This document shows positions 22,815 to 31,581 of a stretch of 64,000 bases of DNA, one piece after another; the stretch's first letter is position 1, and every line of letters begins with the position of its first letter. This DNA comes from Chitinilyticum litopenaei DSM 21440. Lineage in GTDB: Bacteria; Pseudomonadota; Gammaproteobacteria; Burkholderiales; Chitinibacteraceae. The stretch spans positions 62,001 through 126,000 of the forward strand of contig NZ_ATZJ01000007.1 in assembly GCF_000428145.1 (NCBI RefSeq), read 5' to 3'. The notes under the pieces are model-generated. The model worked only from the letters and a program-made list of their open reading frames with translations, did not search any database and had not been told where the DNA came from. A program made the translations under genes and the position numbers.

Positions 22815-23657
22815 ATGAGTGACGCCAGCCTCTCCCCGCTGGGCAAGCCGGTTGCCTACCAGACCGAATACTGCCCTTCCCTGCTGTTTCCCATCCCGCG
22901 CCAGGGCAAGCGCGACGAGATCGGCATCACCGGCCGCCTGCCCTTCATGGGCATGGACATCTGGAACGGCTATGAATTGTCCTGGCTTAATCTCCGAGGC
23001 AAGCCGCAGGTGGCGATTGCCGTCTTCATGATTCCCGCCGACAGCCCGAACATCGTCGAATCCAAATCCTTCAAGCTGTATCTCAACAGCTTCAACCAGA
23101 CCAGGCTGGCCAACGCCAGCGCGCTGGCCGAGCTGCTGCGCGGCGATCTCTCCGCAGCGGTCGGCGCGCCGGTGATCGTGCAGATCCGCGAGCCGGAAGC
23201 ATTTGCCGGGCTGAAATTCGGCGAGCTGGCCGGCTACAACATCGACAATCTGGACATCGAGGTTGACCAGTACACGCCGCAGCCGCAGCTGCTGCGCTGT
23301 GACCTCGACGAGGATCACCCGGATGCGGGGCCCGTTGAAGAAATCCTCACGTCCAATCTGCTGAAGTCGAACTGCCTCGTCACCGGCCAGCCCGACTGGG
23401 CCAGCGTGCAGATTGCCTACACCGGCCAGCCGATCAACCGCGAAAGCCTGCTGCGCTACCTGATCTCGTTTCGCAACCACAATGAATTCCACGAGCAGTG
23501 CGTCGAGCGCATCTTCATGGACATCCTGCGCCAGTGCGAGCCGCTGAAGCTGGCTGTCTACGCGCGCTACACGCGCCGCGGCGGGCTGGACATCAATCCG
23601 TGGCGCGCCAACCACAACGGCGCACTGCCCCCCAATCTGCGCGGCGCGCGCCAGTAA
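22815..23657 (+). CDS. queF: NADPH-dependent 7-cyano-7-deazaguanine reductase (long type)
   Basis: Reduces preQ0 to preQ1 with two NADPH in queuosine biosynthesis for tRNA. The 280-residue length is that of the E. coli-type bimodular enzyme. The QueF motif is present as ESKSFKLYLNSFNQ in the N-terminal module, and the catalytic cysteine sits in LLKSNCLVTGQPDWASV; a later FHEQCVERIF contains the conserved His-Glu. No preQ1 riboswitch is apparent upstream. Other queuosine genes are not in this window. Confidence 0.96.
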   Translation: MSDASLSPLGKPVAYQTEYCPSLLFPIPRQGKRDEIGITGRLPFMGMDIWNGYELSWLNLRGKPQVAIAVFMIPADSPNIVESKSFKLYLNSFNQTRLANASALAELLRGDLSAAVGAPVIVQIREPEAFAGLKFGELAGYNIDNLDIEVDQYTPQPQLLRCDLDEDHPDAGPVEEILTSNLLKSNCLVTGQPDWASVQIAYTGQPINRESLLRYLISFRNHNEFHEQCVERIFMDILRQCEPLKLAVYARYTRRGGLDINPWRANHNGALPPNLRGARQ

Positions 23658-23749
23658 GCAGCGCCGAGCCACCGGGGTCTGCCTGGCCAGCTGGCGCTAT
23701 CGCCTGCCGGCTTCCATACTGCAAGCACTACGCGCAGACGGACCAGGCC

Positions 23750-24877
23750 ATGACAGACCTTTCCCTCACCGAACCGGTCATCCAGGACCCCGAGAGCTTT
23801 CAGGACTTCCGCGAAGCGCTGGCCGACTACGCGCCGCGCATCGAGCAGCTGCTGGCCGAACTGCGCCAGCAACCCGCCAACACCGTCCTGATCGCCGACC
23901 TGTTCCGCTGCTTTCACAACATCAAGGGCGATGCCGGCCTTTGCCAGGTGCATTTTGTCATCCCGCTGGTCCACAGCGTCGAAACCCTGCTCACGCGCGT
24001 ACGTGCCGGCGAATTGCGCTGCAGCGAGCTGCTGGGCGAAATTCTCCTGCTGACACTGGATCGCCTCGAGCAGGCGGTGGAAAACCTGGCCGCCAAGCGG
24101 CCACTGGCCCAGCTGCAGCTGCTCGAGCTGCAGCTGGGACTGGAAGCGCTGGGTGAAGAGAGCAGCGCTGCGCTGGATGTCGCGGCTGCGCGGCTGATCG
24201 AGGCGGTGACCGGCTTCAAGCCGGCAACGGTGCAGCTGCCGCAACGCCTGGGCTTGCAGGCCCAGCTGCCACCCGGCGCCGCACAGGAAGATCTGCATTT
24301 CTTTCATTCGCTGGCCCTGCAACTGGAAAACCAGTCTCCGCTCTTTCAGGGACGCACGGCTCGCAACCTGAAACTCGCGCTCGACACCAACCATGCGGCG
24401 GGAACACCGGTCGACCCGGTACAGCTTGAGGCCGCCGTGTATCTGCATGACGTGGGCATGATGCTGCTGCCGGCCGATTGCTGGCTGGACAATGGCGTGC
24501 TCAATGCCGAGCAGCACGAGCACATGCACCTGCATCCAGGCTGGGCTGCCGGCTTGCTGGCGCGCATGCCGGGCTGGAGTCTGGCCGCCGAAATCTGCCT
24601 GCAGCATCACGAGCGCCCCGATGGCAGCGGCTACCCCAATGGCCTGCAGCTGGCGCAAATTCATCATGGCGCGCGTATCCTGGCACTGGTCGATGCCTTT
24701 GAGGCGGTGATGCTCAAGCACAGCCATCGCGGCCAGCAGCGCTCGGTCTTGCGGGCCATTTCCGAAATCAATGCCACCGAGCAGCAATTCGATGCCTTCT
24801 GGGTCGAACCCTTCAACCGCATCATCCGCACGATGCTGGAAGCCAGCGCCTCGGCCCCCGGCAGTGCTCGCAGCTGA
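23750..24877 (+). CDS. Hpt domain + HD-GYP-like signalling protein
   Basis: A 375-residue cytoplasmic signalling protein. Residues 20-110 form an Hpt domain with the phosphorylatable histidine in CFHNIKGDAGL. Residues 195-355 form an HD-GYP-type c-di-GMP phosphodiesterase domain: YLHDVGMMLLP, HLHPGWAAGLL, HHERPDGSGYPNGL and LVDAFEAVML. The lysine normally in HDIGK is Met here, which may weaken catalysis. Fusion of Hpt directly to HD-GYP would let phosphotransfer control c-di-GMP turnover. The next gene, 29 bases downstream, is a histidine kinase, the likely phosphate source. Confidence 0.85.
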   Translation: MTDLSLTEPVIQDPESFQDFREALADYAPRIEQLLAELRQQPANTVLIADLFRCFHNIKGDAGLCQVHFVIPLVHSVETLLTRVRAGELRCSELLGEILLLTLDRLEQAVENLAAKRPLAQLQLLELQLGLEALGEESSAALDVAAARLIEAVTGFKPATVQLPQRLGLQAQLPPGAAQEDLHFFHSLALQLENQSPLFQGRTARNLKLALDTNHAAGTPVDPVQLEAAVYLHDVGMMLLPADCWLDNGVLNAEQHEHMHLHPGWAAGLLARMPGWSLAAEICLQHHERPDGSGYPNGLQLAQIHHGARILALVDAFEAVMLKHSHRGQQRSVLRAISEINATEQQFDAFWVEPFNRIIRTMLEASASAPGSARS

Positions 24878-24906
24878 GCGCACGCGCCAGAGAGGAAGGT
24901 AGCGCA

Positions 24907-27369
24907 ATGAATTCCCCGGGCATCAGCGAGGAACTGTTCGACACGGTGGCCCTGATCGCCGAGCAGAGCCACGACAAGCGTGCCGAAGCCTTCGGCTTGT
25001 GTGAAACCACGCTGGCGCGCGCGCGCGAACTGCATGATGACCTGGCTTTCATCGTCGTGGCCCAGCACTACGCCGTGCTGATCGACCAGCAGGGTTATCC
25101 CGACGCCGCGATCAACATCCTCCATGAAGCCCTGCAGCTGGCACAAAGCCATCACCTCTTCGCCGACGAAGCCAAACTGCTCAACCTGATCGGGCGTTCG
25201 CTCTACACCCGGGCCGAATACCGCCAGGCCATGCAGGCCTGGGCACGCTGCCTGGAAAGCGCCAGCCTGGCGCATGACCGGATTACCTGGATCTACGCCA
25301 AGATCGGCATCGGCCAGATTTACGACGCACTCAATGATTCCGAAACCGCCGTGCAGGTGCTGACCATTGCCGCCGAGCACGCGGAAAACCAGCGCAATCC
25401 GGATCTGATCCTGAATGCCCACCTCAATCTGGGCGTCAACCTGTACCGGCTGGGGCGCTACGCCGAAGCCGAAAAGGCCTATGCCATCGTGCTGAGCCTG
25501 AGCCGCGAACTGGGCCACAAGGACGACGAGGGCGAAACGCTGTTCCGCTTTGCCGAAATCGCCATTGCCCGCGAACAGTACGACGAGGCACTGACCGGGC
25601 TTGCCGCCGCCGAACGGCTATGCCACGAATCCAGCCACTGGTGGGGGCTGGCAAACATCTGTCTTGCCAAGGGCAATGCGCTGGCCGCACAGGGCAAGCA
25701 CGCCAGTGCCGTCAGCCGGGTACGTGAAGGACTGGAGCACGCGCGTCATGCCGGTGCGACCCACATCGAAGCGCGACTCTGGCATGCGCTCGCGGCCCAT
25801 GCCGAGCAGCTGGGCGACCTGCAGCAGGCCTATGCAGCCTTCAAGCAGGCCAGCCAGCTTGACCAGCAGGTGCTGGCGGCCAGCTACAATCCGCAGCAGC
25901 AGCGCGAACTGGAAGACCTGGCGGGCCTGCGCACCAGCCCGAGCCGGCAGCTGCTGGAGCTGTCCACCGACAGCCAGCTGGAGCTGCACGAGCTTGACGA
26001 GGTGCTGGGCGAGCTGGCTGCCAGGGGCTGCGACATTGTCGATGTTCCGCAATGCTCGATCTGGCTGCGCGAGGAAAACAGCCAGCAGCTGCGCTGCATC
26101 TGCCGGCATGACCAGCGCCGGCAGCAGGACAGCCGCGGCGATGTACTGCTGCGGCAACAGTTTCCCGTGCTGTTCGGCTTGCTGGATCGCGGCGAGAGCA
26201 TCATTGCCCACGTTGCCCGTTATCACCAGCACACCTGGCAGCTGTACGAACACTACCTGGGCGCACTGGGCATCGAGGCACTGCTGTGCCAGCCGCTGCA
26301 GCTGCACGGACAATGCACCGGGCTGATCATGTTCGAGCACCTGGACGGCCAGCACAACTGGTCAGCCGACGAGCTGCTGCATGCCAGCCAGCTGGCCACC
26401 ATCGCCACCCGCGTGATCGCCAATCTCGACCGTCAGCGCTTTCTGGAGGACATCGCCAAGCTCAATGTGGCGCTGCGCGAAAGCAATGAGTTGCTGGAAG
26501 CGCGCGTGCGCGCCCGTACCGCCGAGCTGGAAAACGCCAATCATGATCTTGCCCAGGCCATGAATCATCTGGTGCAGGCCGAGAAGATCGCCGCGCTGGG
26601 CAATCTGGTGGCCGGGCTGGCGCACGAACTCAACACGCCGCTGGGCATCAATATGGTCTCGGCCACCACGCTGATCGACAAGGTCAACGAGCTTGCCCGG
26701 CTGATGGCCGAAGGCAGCCTGAAGAAAAGCTGGCTGGAAACCTTTGCCGGCGAAGCCAGCGAAGCGGCCCAGCTGATCGTGCGCAATGCCCGGCGCGCCA
26801 GCGACATGATGAACAACTTCAAGCAGGTGGCGGTCGATACCTCGTCCAACCAGCGTCGCACCTTTGATCTGCGCACCACACTGGATGAGGTGCTGTGGGC
26901 GCTGTCTCCCCAGTACAAGAACCGCCCGGTCGAGTTCGTGCTCGATGTACCGCAGGGTGTGCTGGTGGACAACTACCCGGGAGCCTTTGAACAGATCATG
27001 ACCAACCTGATCAGCAATTCGCTGATTCATGGTTTCGTCACGCAACAGACCGGGCGCATCACCATCAGCCTGCTCTCGCCGCCCGACGCCGACGAGTGCG
27101 TACTGAGCTATCAGGACACGGGCAAGGGCATTCCCGAAGCGCTGCACAAGCGCGTGTTCGAGCCCTTCTTCACCACCCGCTTTGGCCAGGGTGGCAGCGG
27201 CCTGGGGCTCTATCTGGTTTATTCGCTGATCAGCGGGACGCTGGGCGGCGATGTGCGCCTGCAAACACCGCCCGGCGGCAGCGGCGTGCTCTTCGAACTG
27301 CGCTTTCCGCGTCAGGCCGCCCTGGACTTGCCGGCCGCAGGCAATCAGGCAGCAGATGCCGAGTCGTAA
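24907..27369 (+). CDS. soluble TPR-GAF sensor histidine kinase
   Basis: An 820-residue kinase without membrane segments. Residues 1-330 are TPR-like repeats (AINILHEALQLAQ, YAEAEKAYAIVLSLSRELG and others); residues 350-510 look like a GAF domain (CSIWLREENSQQLRCICRHD, ALLCQPLQLHGQCTGLIMFEH). A coiled-coil linker leads to the kinase core: H-box GLAHELNTPLG (about 575), N-box NLISNSLIHGF, G1 DTGKGIP, F-box FEPFFTTRFG and G2 GGSGLGLYLVYSL. All ATP-binding boxes are intact. It begins with AGAGAGGAAGG before ATG. Probable partner of the upstream Hpt-HD-GYP protein; the signal is cytoplasmic. Confidence 0.92.
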   Translation: MNSPGISEELFDTVALIAEQSHDKRAEAFGLCETTLARARELHDDLAFIVVAQHYAVLIDQQGYPDAAINILHEALQLAQSHHLFADEAKLLNLIGRSLYTRAEYRQAMQAWARCLESASLAHDRITWIYAKIGIGQIYDALNDSETAVQVLTIAAEHAENQRNPDLILNAHLNLGVNLYRLGRYAEAEKAYAIVLSLSRELGHKDDEGETLFRFAEIAIAREQYDEALTGLAAAERLCHESSHWWGLANICLAKGNALAAQGKHASAVSRVREGLEHARHAGATHIEARLWHALAAHAEQLGDLQQAYAAFKQASQLDQQVLAASYNPQQQRELEDLAGLRTSPSRQLLELSTDSQLELHELDEVLGELAARGCDIVDVPQCSIWLREENSQQLRCICRHDQRRQQDSRGDVLLRQQFPVLFGLLDRGESIIAHVARYHQHTWQLYEHYLGALGIEALLCQPLQLHGQCTGLIMFEHLDGQHNWSADELLHASQLATIATRVIANLDRQRFLEDIAKLNVALRESNELLEARVRARTAELENANHDLAQAMNHLVQAEKIAALGNLVAGLAHELNTPLGINMVSATTLIDKVNELARLMAEGSLKKSWLETFAGEASEAAQLIVRNARRASDMMNNFKQVAVDTSSNQRRTFDLRTTLDEVLWALSPQYKNRPVEFVLDVPQGVLVDNYPGAFEQIMTNLISNSLIHGFVTQQTGRITISLLSPPDADECVLSYQDTGKGIPEALHKRVFEPFFTTRFGQGGSGLGLYLVYSLISGTLGGDVRLQTPPGGSGVLFELRFPRQAALDLPAAGNQAADAES

Positions 27370-27710
27370 ACGACGAAGTACTTGCGTACGGCCTCGACCA
27401 CCTCGAAACGCCCGGCAAAACCACCCGGAATGACCGCCGCCTCGCCAGGACCGACCGTGAGGCTCTGGCCGGCCTCGTCATGCAGCCGCACCAGGCCGCT
27501 GATCACGCAGAAGAACTCATGCTTGTCGGGGGCAAAGCGGATGCGCCACTCGCCGGGCTCACAGGCCCAGATGCCGCAACTGAGCGCGTGATCGGAACTC
27601 TGATAGTGCTCCCAGGTGATGCGCTGGGGCGAATGCGGGCTGAGCAGGCGGTCGGGGCGCGGCTCGTCATGGCTGGCGGCAACGGTGGCGCGAAAATCGA
27701 TGATCTGCAT
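27345..27710 (-). CDS. cupin-domain protein (DUF861/EutQ-like)
   Basis: A 121-residue single-domain cupin starting at MQIIDF. The pattern GIWACEPGEWRIRFAPDKHEFFCVISGLVRLHDEAG and VGPGEAAVIPGGFAGRFEVVE matches small RmlC-like cupins with the WxxxP...E..y.l.G motif. Enzyme activity and ligand are unknown. The stop region overlaps the end of the histidine kinase gene by 25 bases on the opposite strand. The gap to the next gene (27711-28032) shows no gene I can support. Confidence 0.85.
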   Translation of the reverse strand: MQIIDFRATVAASHDEPRPDRLLSPHSPQRITWEHYQSSDHALSCGIWACEPGEWRIRFAPDKHEFFCVISGLVRLHDEAGQSLTVGPGEAAVIPGGFAGRFEVVEAVRKYFVVYDSASAA

Positions 27711-28032
27711 GAGTATCTTGGGCAGAAATGCTGACTGGAGGCCAAGTATACCGTGCGCAGGGCTCCAGCCTGACAGGGCCCGGGAAAAAGCAGCCAGCAA
27801 AACAGCGACTGAGTTGCGCTTGCGCCAATGCTGCTGCCGCGCGGATCTGCCTCCCTGCTCGTCAGACAACGCTACTTTGAACATCAGGGGCACTGCTGCG
27901 GGGAAAATACTGAGCAATGCCGCAGTTTGCGGCGCCCTTAGCCACGAATCTCGGCACCGCTGGATGTGGTGCGGGTCTTGCCGGGCGAACCTGCCAGGCC
28001 GTCGACACATTTTGGCCGCTGCTGAATGCCCG

Positions 28033-28038
28033 TATAAT
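28033..28038 (+). promoter_or_regulatory. -10 element of the Cof-type phosphatase gene
   Basis: TATAAT in CCCGTATAATCGGG, 49 bases before the start codon. TTGGCC at 28012 is a poor -35 at 15-base spacing. Confidence 0.45.
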
Positions 28039-28087
28039 CGGGCGACACGGCCCCGTGTGCCGTGCCCCCTTTTCGAGCAGGCCCGCC

Positions 28088-28942
28088 ATGTCCCCATCCC
28101 CCGACCCAACCATCCACCCGGTTCAGCTGGATCACCGGCCCGACATCCGCCTGATTGCCTGCGACATGGACGGCACGCTGCTCGACGACGAGCACGCCAT
28201 CCATGACGATTTCTGGCCGCTGATCGACGAGCTGCACCGCCGCGGCGTGCTGTTCTGCCCGGCCAGCGGGCGCCAGTATTACAGCCTGCTGGAGCGCTTT
28301 GCGCCGGTCGCCGACGAGCTGGTCTTCATCGCCGAAAATGGCAGCTATGTCGTCCAGCAGGGCGAGGAGCTCAGTTCGGACTGCCTGGCACTCGACGACG
28401 CGCGCGCGCTGCTGCGCGAATACCGCGCGCTGCATGCGCAGCACGCCGACGTGAATGTCGTGCTCTGCGGCAAGCGCTCTGCCTATATCGAAGCGACCGA
28501 TGCGGCCTTCCGTACCGAGGTGGACCGCTATTACCCGCGCCTGCAGGTGGTCGACGATCTGCTGGCGGTCAGCGATGACATTCTCAAGGTCGCCCTCTTC
28601 ACCCCGCGCTCGTCGGAAGCGCTGATCCTGCCGGCCTTCGGCGCCTGGCGCGCCAGCCATCTGGTGGTGGTGTCCGGCCAGCACTGGCTGGACATCATGG
28701 CGCCGGGCGTCAACAAGGGTTCCGGGATTCGCCATATCCAGCAGCTGCGCGGCATTACGCGCGAACAGACCATGGTGTTCGGCGATTTCCTCAACGACCT
28801 GGAAATGATGGACGAAGCCGCCTACTCCTTCGCGATGGCCAATGCCCATCCGCTGCTGAAGGAACGCGCGAATTATCTCGCGCCGGGCAACACCGACAAT
28901 GGCGTGGTGCGCACCATCAAGGCCGTGCTGGGGCTGGACTGA
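28088..28942 (+). CDS. Cof-type HAD-IIB hydrolase
   Basis: A 284-residue phosphatase of the Cof/YbiV type, acting on sugar phosphates or related small molecules. Motif I IACDMDGTLLDD, motif II FCPASGRQYYS, the C2-type cap in the middle, the Lys in GVNKGSGIRHI and motif IV MVFGDFLNDLEMMDEA are all present. About 20 residues precede motif I more than in typical members; the chosen ATG follows GAGCAGG. Single gene with its own -10. Substrate not assigned. Confidence 0.9.
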   Translation: MSPSPDPTIHPVQLDHRPDIRLIACDMDGTLLDDEHAIHDDFWPLIDELHRRGVLFCPASGRQYYSLLERFAPVADELVFIAENGSYVVQQGEELSSDCLALDDARALLREYRALHAQHADVNVVLCGKRSAYIEATDAAFRTEVDRYYPRLQVVDDLLAVSDDILKVALFTPRSSEALILPAFGAWRASHLVVVSGQHWLDIMAPGVNKGSGIRHIQQLRGITREQTMVFGDFLNDLEMMDEAAYSFAMANAHPLLKERANYLAPGNTDNGVVRTIKAVLGLD

Positions 28943-28990
28943 CCCCGCTTCCGTCTGGCCGGCGATCTGCGCAATCTGGAATACGCTCGA

Positions 28991-29039
28991 CCGTATGTAG
29001 CTGCAGCCATTTACCTTTCTTGGCTGCAACCCCATACCC
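28991..29039. repeat. REP-like palindrome
   Basis: Outer CGTATG and CATACC, inner TGCAGCC (29002-29008) and GGCTGCA (29022-29028). Lies in the 102-base gap between two converging genes. Confidence 0.55.
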
Positions 29040-29044
29040 ATCAA

Positions 29045-30466
29045 TCAGGATTCGAGATCGCTGTTCCAGTCGTCCGGACGGATCATGGCGTTGCCAAAGC
29101 GCGAATACATGCCCTGGAACACCAGCGGCACGCGACCAACCGGGCCGTTCCGGTGCTTGCCGACGATGCACTCGGCGAGGCCCTTGTGCGGGCTGTCCGG
29201 GTTGTAGTACTCGTCGCGGTACATGAACATGATCAAGTCGGCATCCTGCTCGATCGCGCCGGATTCGCGCAAGTCGGACATCATCGGACGCTTGTCGGTA
29301 CGCTGCTCCACCGAACGGGAGAGCTGCGACAACGCGATGATGGGCACCTTCAGCTCCTTGGCCAGGCCCTTGAGCGAGCGCGAAATTTCGCCCAGCTCGG
29401 TTGCGCGGTTCTGGTCGCGCGCGCCGGCGCGCCCCGCCATCAGCTGCAGGTAATCGATCACCACCAGGCCCAGCTTGCCATTGTGCTGGCGCGCCAGGCG
29501 CCGGCAGCGCGTGCGGATATCGAGTGCCGTCAGCGCACCGGTTTCCTCGATGAAGATCGGCGCCTCCGAGAGCTTGCCCACGGCGTGTGTGAGCTTGAGC
29601 CAGTCCTCGTCATCGAAACGGCCGGTTTTCAGCTTGTGCATGTCGATGCGCCCCACCGAGCCGACCATCCGCATGCCCAGCTGCGTGGCGCCCATTTCCA
29701 TCGAGAAGATGGCCACCGGCAGCTTGAGCTCGCAGCCCACATGCTCGGCGATGTTCACCGAAAATGCCGTCTTGCCCATCGAGGGGCGGCCGGCGACGAT
29801 GATCAGGTCGCCGGGCTGCAGGCCCGAGGTCATTTTATCGAGGTCAATGAAGCCGGTGGCGGTGCCCGTGACTTCCGAGGGGTTTTCCTGCTGATAGAGG
29901 TGATCGATGCGCTCGACGATTTCCTTCAGGATTGGCGGCATGGCGAAAAAACCCTGCTGGCCCTTGCCCGACTGCTCGGCGATCTGGAAGACCTTGGATT
30001 CGGCCTCGTCAAGCAGCTCCTTGGCCTCGCGCCCGCCGGGACTGTAGGCGGCATCGGCGATTTCGGTGGCGACGCTGGCGAGCTGGCGCATGACCGACTT
30101 TTCGCGGACGATTTCCGCATAGCGCCGGATATTGGCCGCCGATGGCGTGTTCTGCACCAGGCTGCCGAGGTAGGCCAGCCCGCCCACATAGACGAGGTCG
30201 TTGTTGGAATCGAGCGCCTCGGAGACGGTGATCACGTCGGCCGGGCGGTTCAGCTCGATCAGCTTGGCAATGACTTCAAAAATGCGCCGGTGGTCATCGC
30301 GGTAGAAGTCGGCAGCAAACAGGATGTCGGCAATGCGGTCGAATGCGCCGTTTTCCAGCAGCAAGCCGCCCAGCACCGATTGCTCGGCTTCCACCGAATG
30401 CGGAGGGAGACGGAGGTTTTCCAGTTGCGCGCTGTCATACGCGGCAGTAGCATCTTGCAGATTCAT
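29045..30466 (-). CDS. dnaB: replicative DNA helicase
   Basis: The hexameric fork helicase, 473 residues, normal length. N-terminal domain PPHSVEAEQSVLGGLLLENGAFD; RecA-like domain with Walker A AGRPSMGKTAFSVNIAEH, the H2/H3 region LVVIDYLQLM and LSQLSRSVEQRTDKRPMMSDLRESGAIEQDADL, all conserved. No intein. It is divergent from ratA with 51 bases between the start codons. Confidence 0.98.
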   Translation of the reverse strand: MNLQDATAAYDSAQLENLRLPPHSVEAEQSVLGGLLLENGAFDRIADILFAADFYRDDHRRIFEVIAKLIELNRPADVITVSEALDSNNDLVYVGGLAYLGSLVQNTPSAANIRRYAEIVREKSVMRQLASVATEIADAAYSPGGREAKELLDEAESKVFQIAEQSGKGQQGFFAMPPILKEIVERIDHLYQQENPSEVTGTATGFIDLDKMTSGLQPGDLIIVAGRPSMGKTAFSVNIAEHVGCELKLPVAIFSMEMGATQLGMRMVGSVGRIDMHKLKTGRFDDEDWLKLTHAVGKLSEAPIFIEETGALTALDIRTRCRRLARQHNGKLGLVVIDYLQLMAGRAGARDQNRATELGEISRSLKGLAKELKVPIIALSQLSRSVEQRTDKRPMMSDLRESGAIEQDADLIMFMYRDEYYNPDSPHKGLAECIVGKHRNGPVGRVPLVFQGMYSRFGNAMIRPDDWNSDLES

Positions 30467-30517
30467 GGACTCGGGCCAGCTGACAAACTCAAGCCGGCCA
30501 TTCTACTTTCTGCCCGC

Positions 30518-30946
30518 ATGCAGTGCATCCGCAAATCCGTACTTGTTCCCCATTCAGCCGACCAGATGTATGAACTGGTCGTGCGCTGTGAAGATTACCC
30601 GCGCTTTTTGCCCTGGTGCGGCGGCGTGGAAATTCATGAGCAGAGCGCGACGGTGCTCGATGTGACCGTGCGCATCGAGTTCATGAAGATCAGCAGTCAT
30701 TTCCGCACCCGCGATACGCTTGAGCCCAACCGCATCCTGATGGAATTCGTGGACGGGCCGTTTCGCCACTTGCGCGGCGAGTGGCTGTTCACGCCGCTGA
30801 TGAGCGATGCGTGCAAGATCGAATTCGAGCTGGACTACGAGTTTTCCAGCAAGACGCTGGAGGCCGTCATCGGCCCGGTGTTCAGCAAAATCACCTCCAC
30901 CTTTGTCGATGCCTTCATCCGCCAGGCCGACAAGCTTTATGGTTGA
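30518..30946 (+). CDS. ratA: RatA/COQ10-like START-domain protein
   Basis: A 142-residue polyketide-cyclase/START fold protein. The sequence RKSVLVPHSADQMYELVVRCEDYPRFLPWCGGVEI is diagnostic of the RatA/Coq10 family. E. coli RatA was described as a toxin blocking 70S association, while related Coq10 proteins bind ubiquinone, so the role here is open. It is followed immediately by rnfH, the usual pairing. Start codon ATG at GCCCGCATG. Confidence 0.92.
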   Translation: MQCIRKSVLVPHSADQMYELVVRCEDYPRFLPWCGGVEIHEQSATVLDVTVRIEFMKISSHFRTRDTLEPNRILMEFVDGPFRHLRGEWLFTPLMSDACKIEFELDYEFSSKTLEAVIGPVFSKITSTFVDAFIRQADKLYG

Positions 30947-30950
30947 AACC

Positions 30951-31259
30951 ATGCCGCAGATCACCGTTGAAGTGGTTTACGCCACCCGCGAAAAACAGAA
31001 ACTGGTCAACATCAGGGTCGAGGAAGGCTGTAGCGCCGCGCAGGCCATCGAACGCTCGGGGCTCTTGGCCGAATTCCCGGAAATCAATCTTGCCGCCAGC
31101 AAGATCGGGATTTTCGCCAAGATGGTGAAGCCGGAAACGGTGCTGCGCGACAAGGATCGCGTGGAAATCTACCGCCCGCTGATTGCCGACCCGAAGGAGG
31201 TGCGCCGCCAGCGCGTGGCCGACGGCAAGGTCATGAAAAAGGGTGGTGGCGAGGCCTGA
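30951..31259 (+). CDS. rnfH: RnfH-family ubiquitin-like protein
   Basis: A 102-residue beta-grasp protein with ITVEVVYATREKQKLVNI, VEEGCSAAQAIERSG and the strongly conserved VLRDKDRVEIYRPLIADPKEVRRQRV. Function is not established; it is the standard neighbour of ratA. An in-frame ATG at 30939 overlaps the ratA stop and would add four residues; the later start aligns better with family members. Confidence 0.92.
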   Translation: MPQITVEVVYATREKQKLVNIRVEEGCSAAQAIERSGLLAEFPEINLAASKIGIFAKMVKPETVLRDKDRVEIYRPLIADPKEVRRQRVADGKVMKKGGGEA

Positions 31260-31266
31260 AGCAGCC

Positions 31267-31422
31267 TTAAGGTTCGTTTTTGCGCCCGCCGGTCAGCAGC
31301 ACGCCGGGCGCTGCACTCTCCGGCTTGGCGGCCTGACGCTGTTCGCGCTCGCGCAGGATGAACCAGGCCAGGATGGCCAGCCCCAAGAGGGCAGCCACAA
31401 GCAGCAGCAAGATCTTGATCAT
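31267..31422 (-). CDS. small single-pass membrane protein, unknown
   Basis: A 51-residue peptide starting MIKILLLLVAALLGLAILAWFILRERE, one transmembrane helix followed by a charged tail. TGGAAAAAC precedes the ATG. It converges on rnfH with seven bases between stops. No family recognised. Confidence 0.6.
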   Translation of the reverse strand: MIKILLLLVAALLGLAILAWFILREREQRQAAKPESAAPGVLLTGGRKNEP

Positions 31423-31581
31423 TGTTTTTCCAGGGTTTTCGTTGTCTCGCCGCGCAGTCATGGCTGGCGGCTGGTTTGCGCACAAAAGCAGCAGGCACAT
31501 TAGACCGTCAAAAGCGCTTTGCCAAGTTTTTCCAGCGTGGCATCATCCGCCGCCTGCCACCATTCGTCGGATTTCCCTGAA

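Noticed and set aside
27616..28087. Plus-strand open frame across the cupin start and the following gap
   Set aside because: Cys/Arg-rich composition without family pattern, no ribosome-binding site, and it crosses the -10 element of the next gene.
29153..30517. Long plus-strand open frame opposite dnaB that runs into ratA
   Set aside because: dnaB is unmistakable on the minus strand; only the last part from 30518 has family similarity (RatA).
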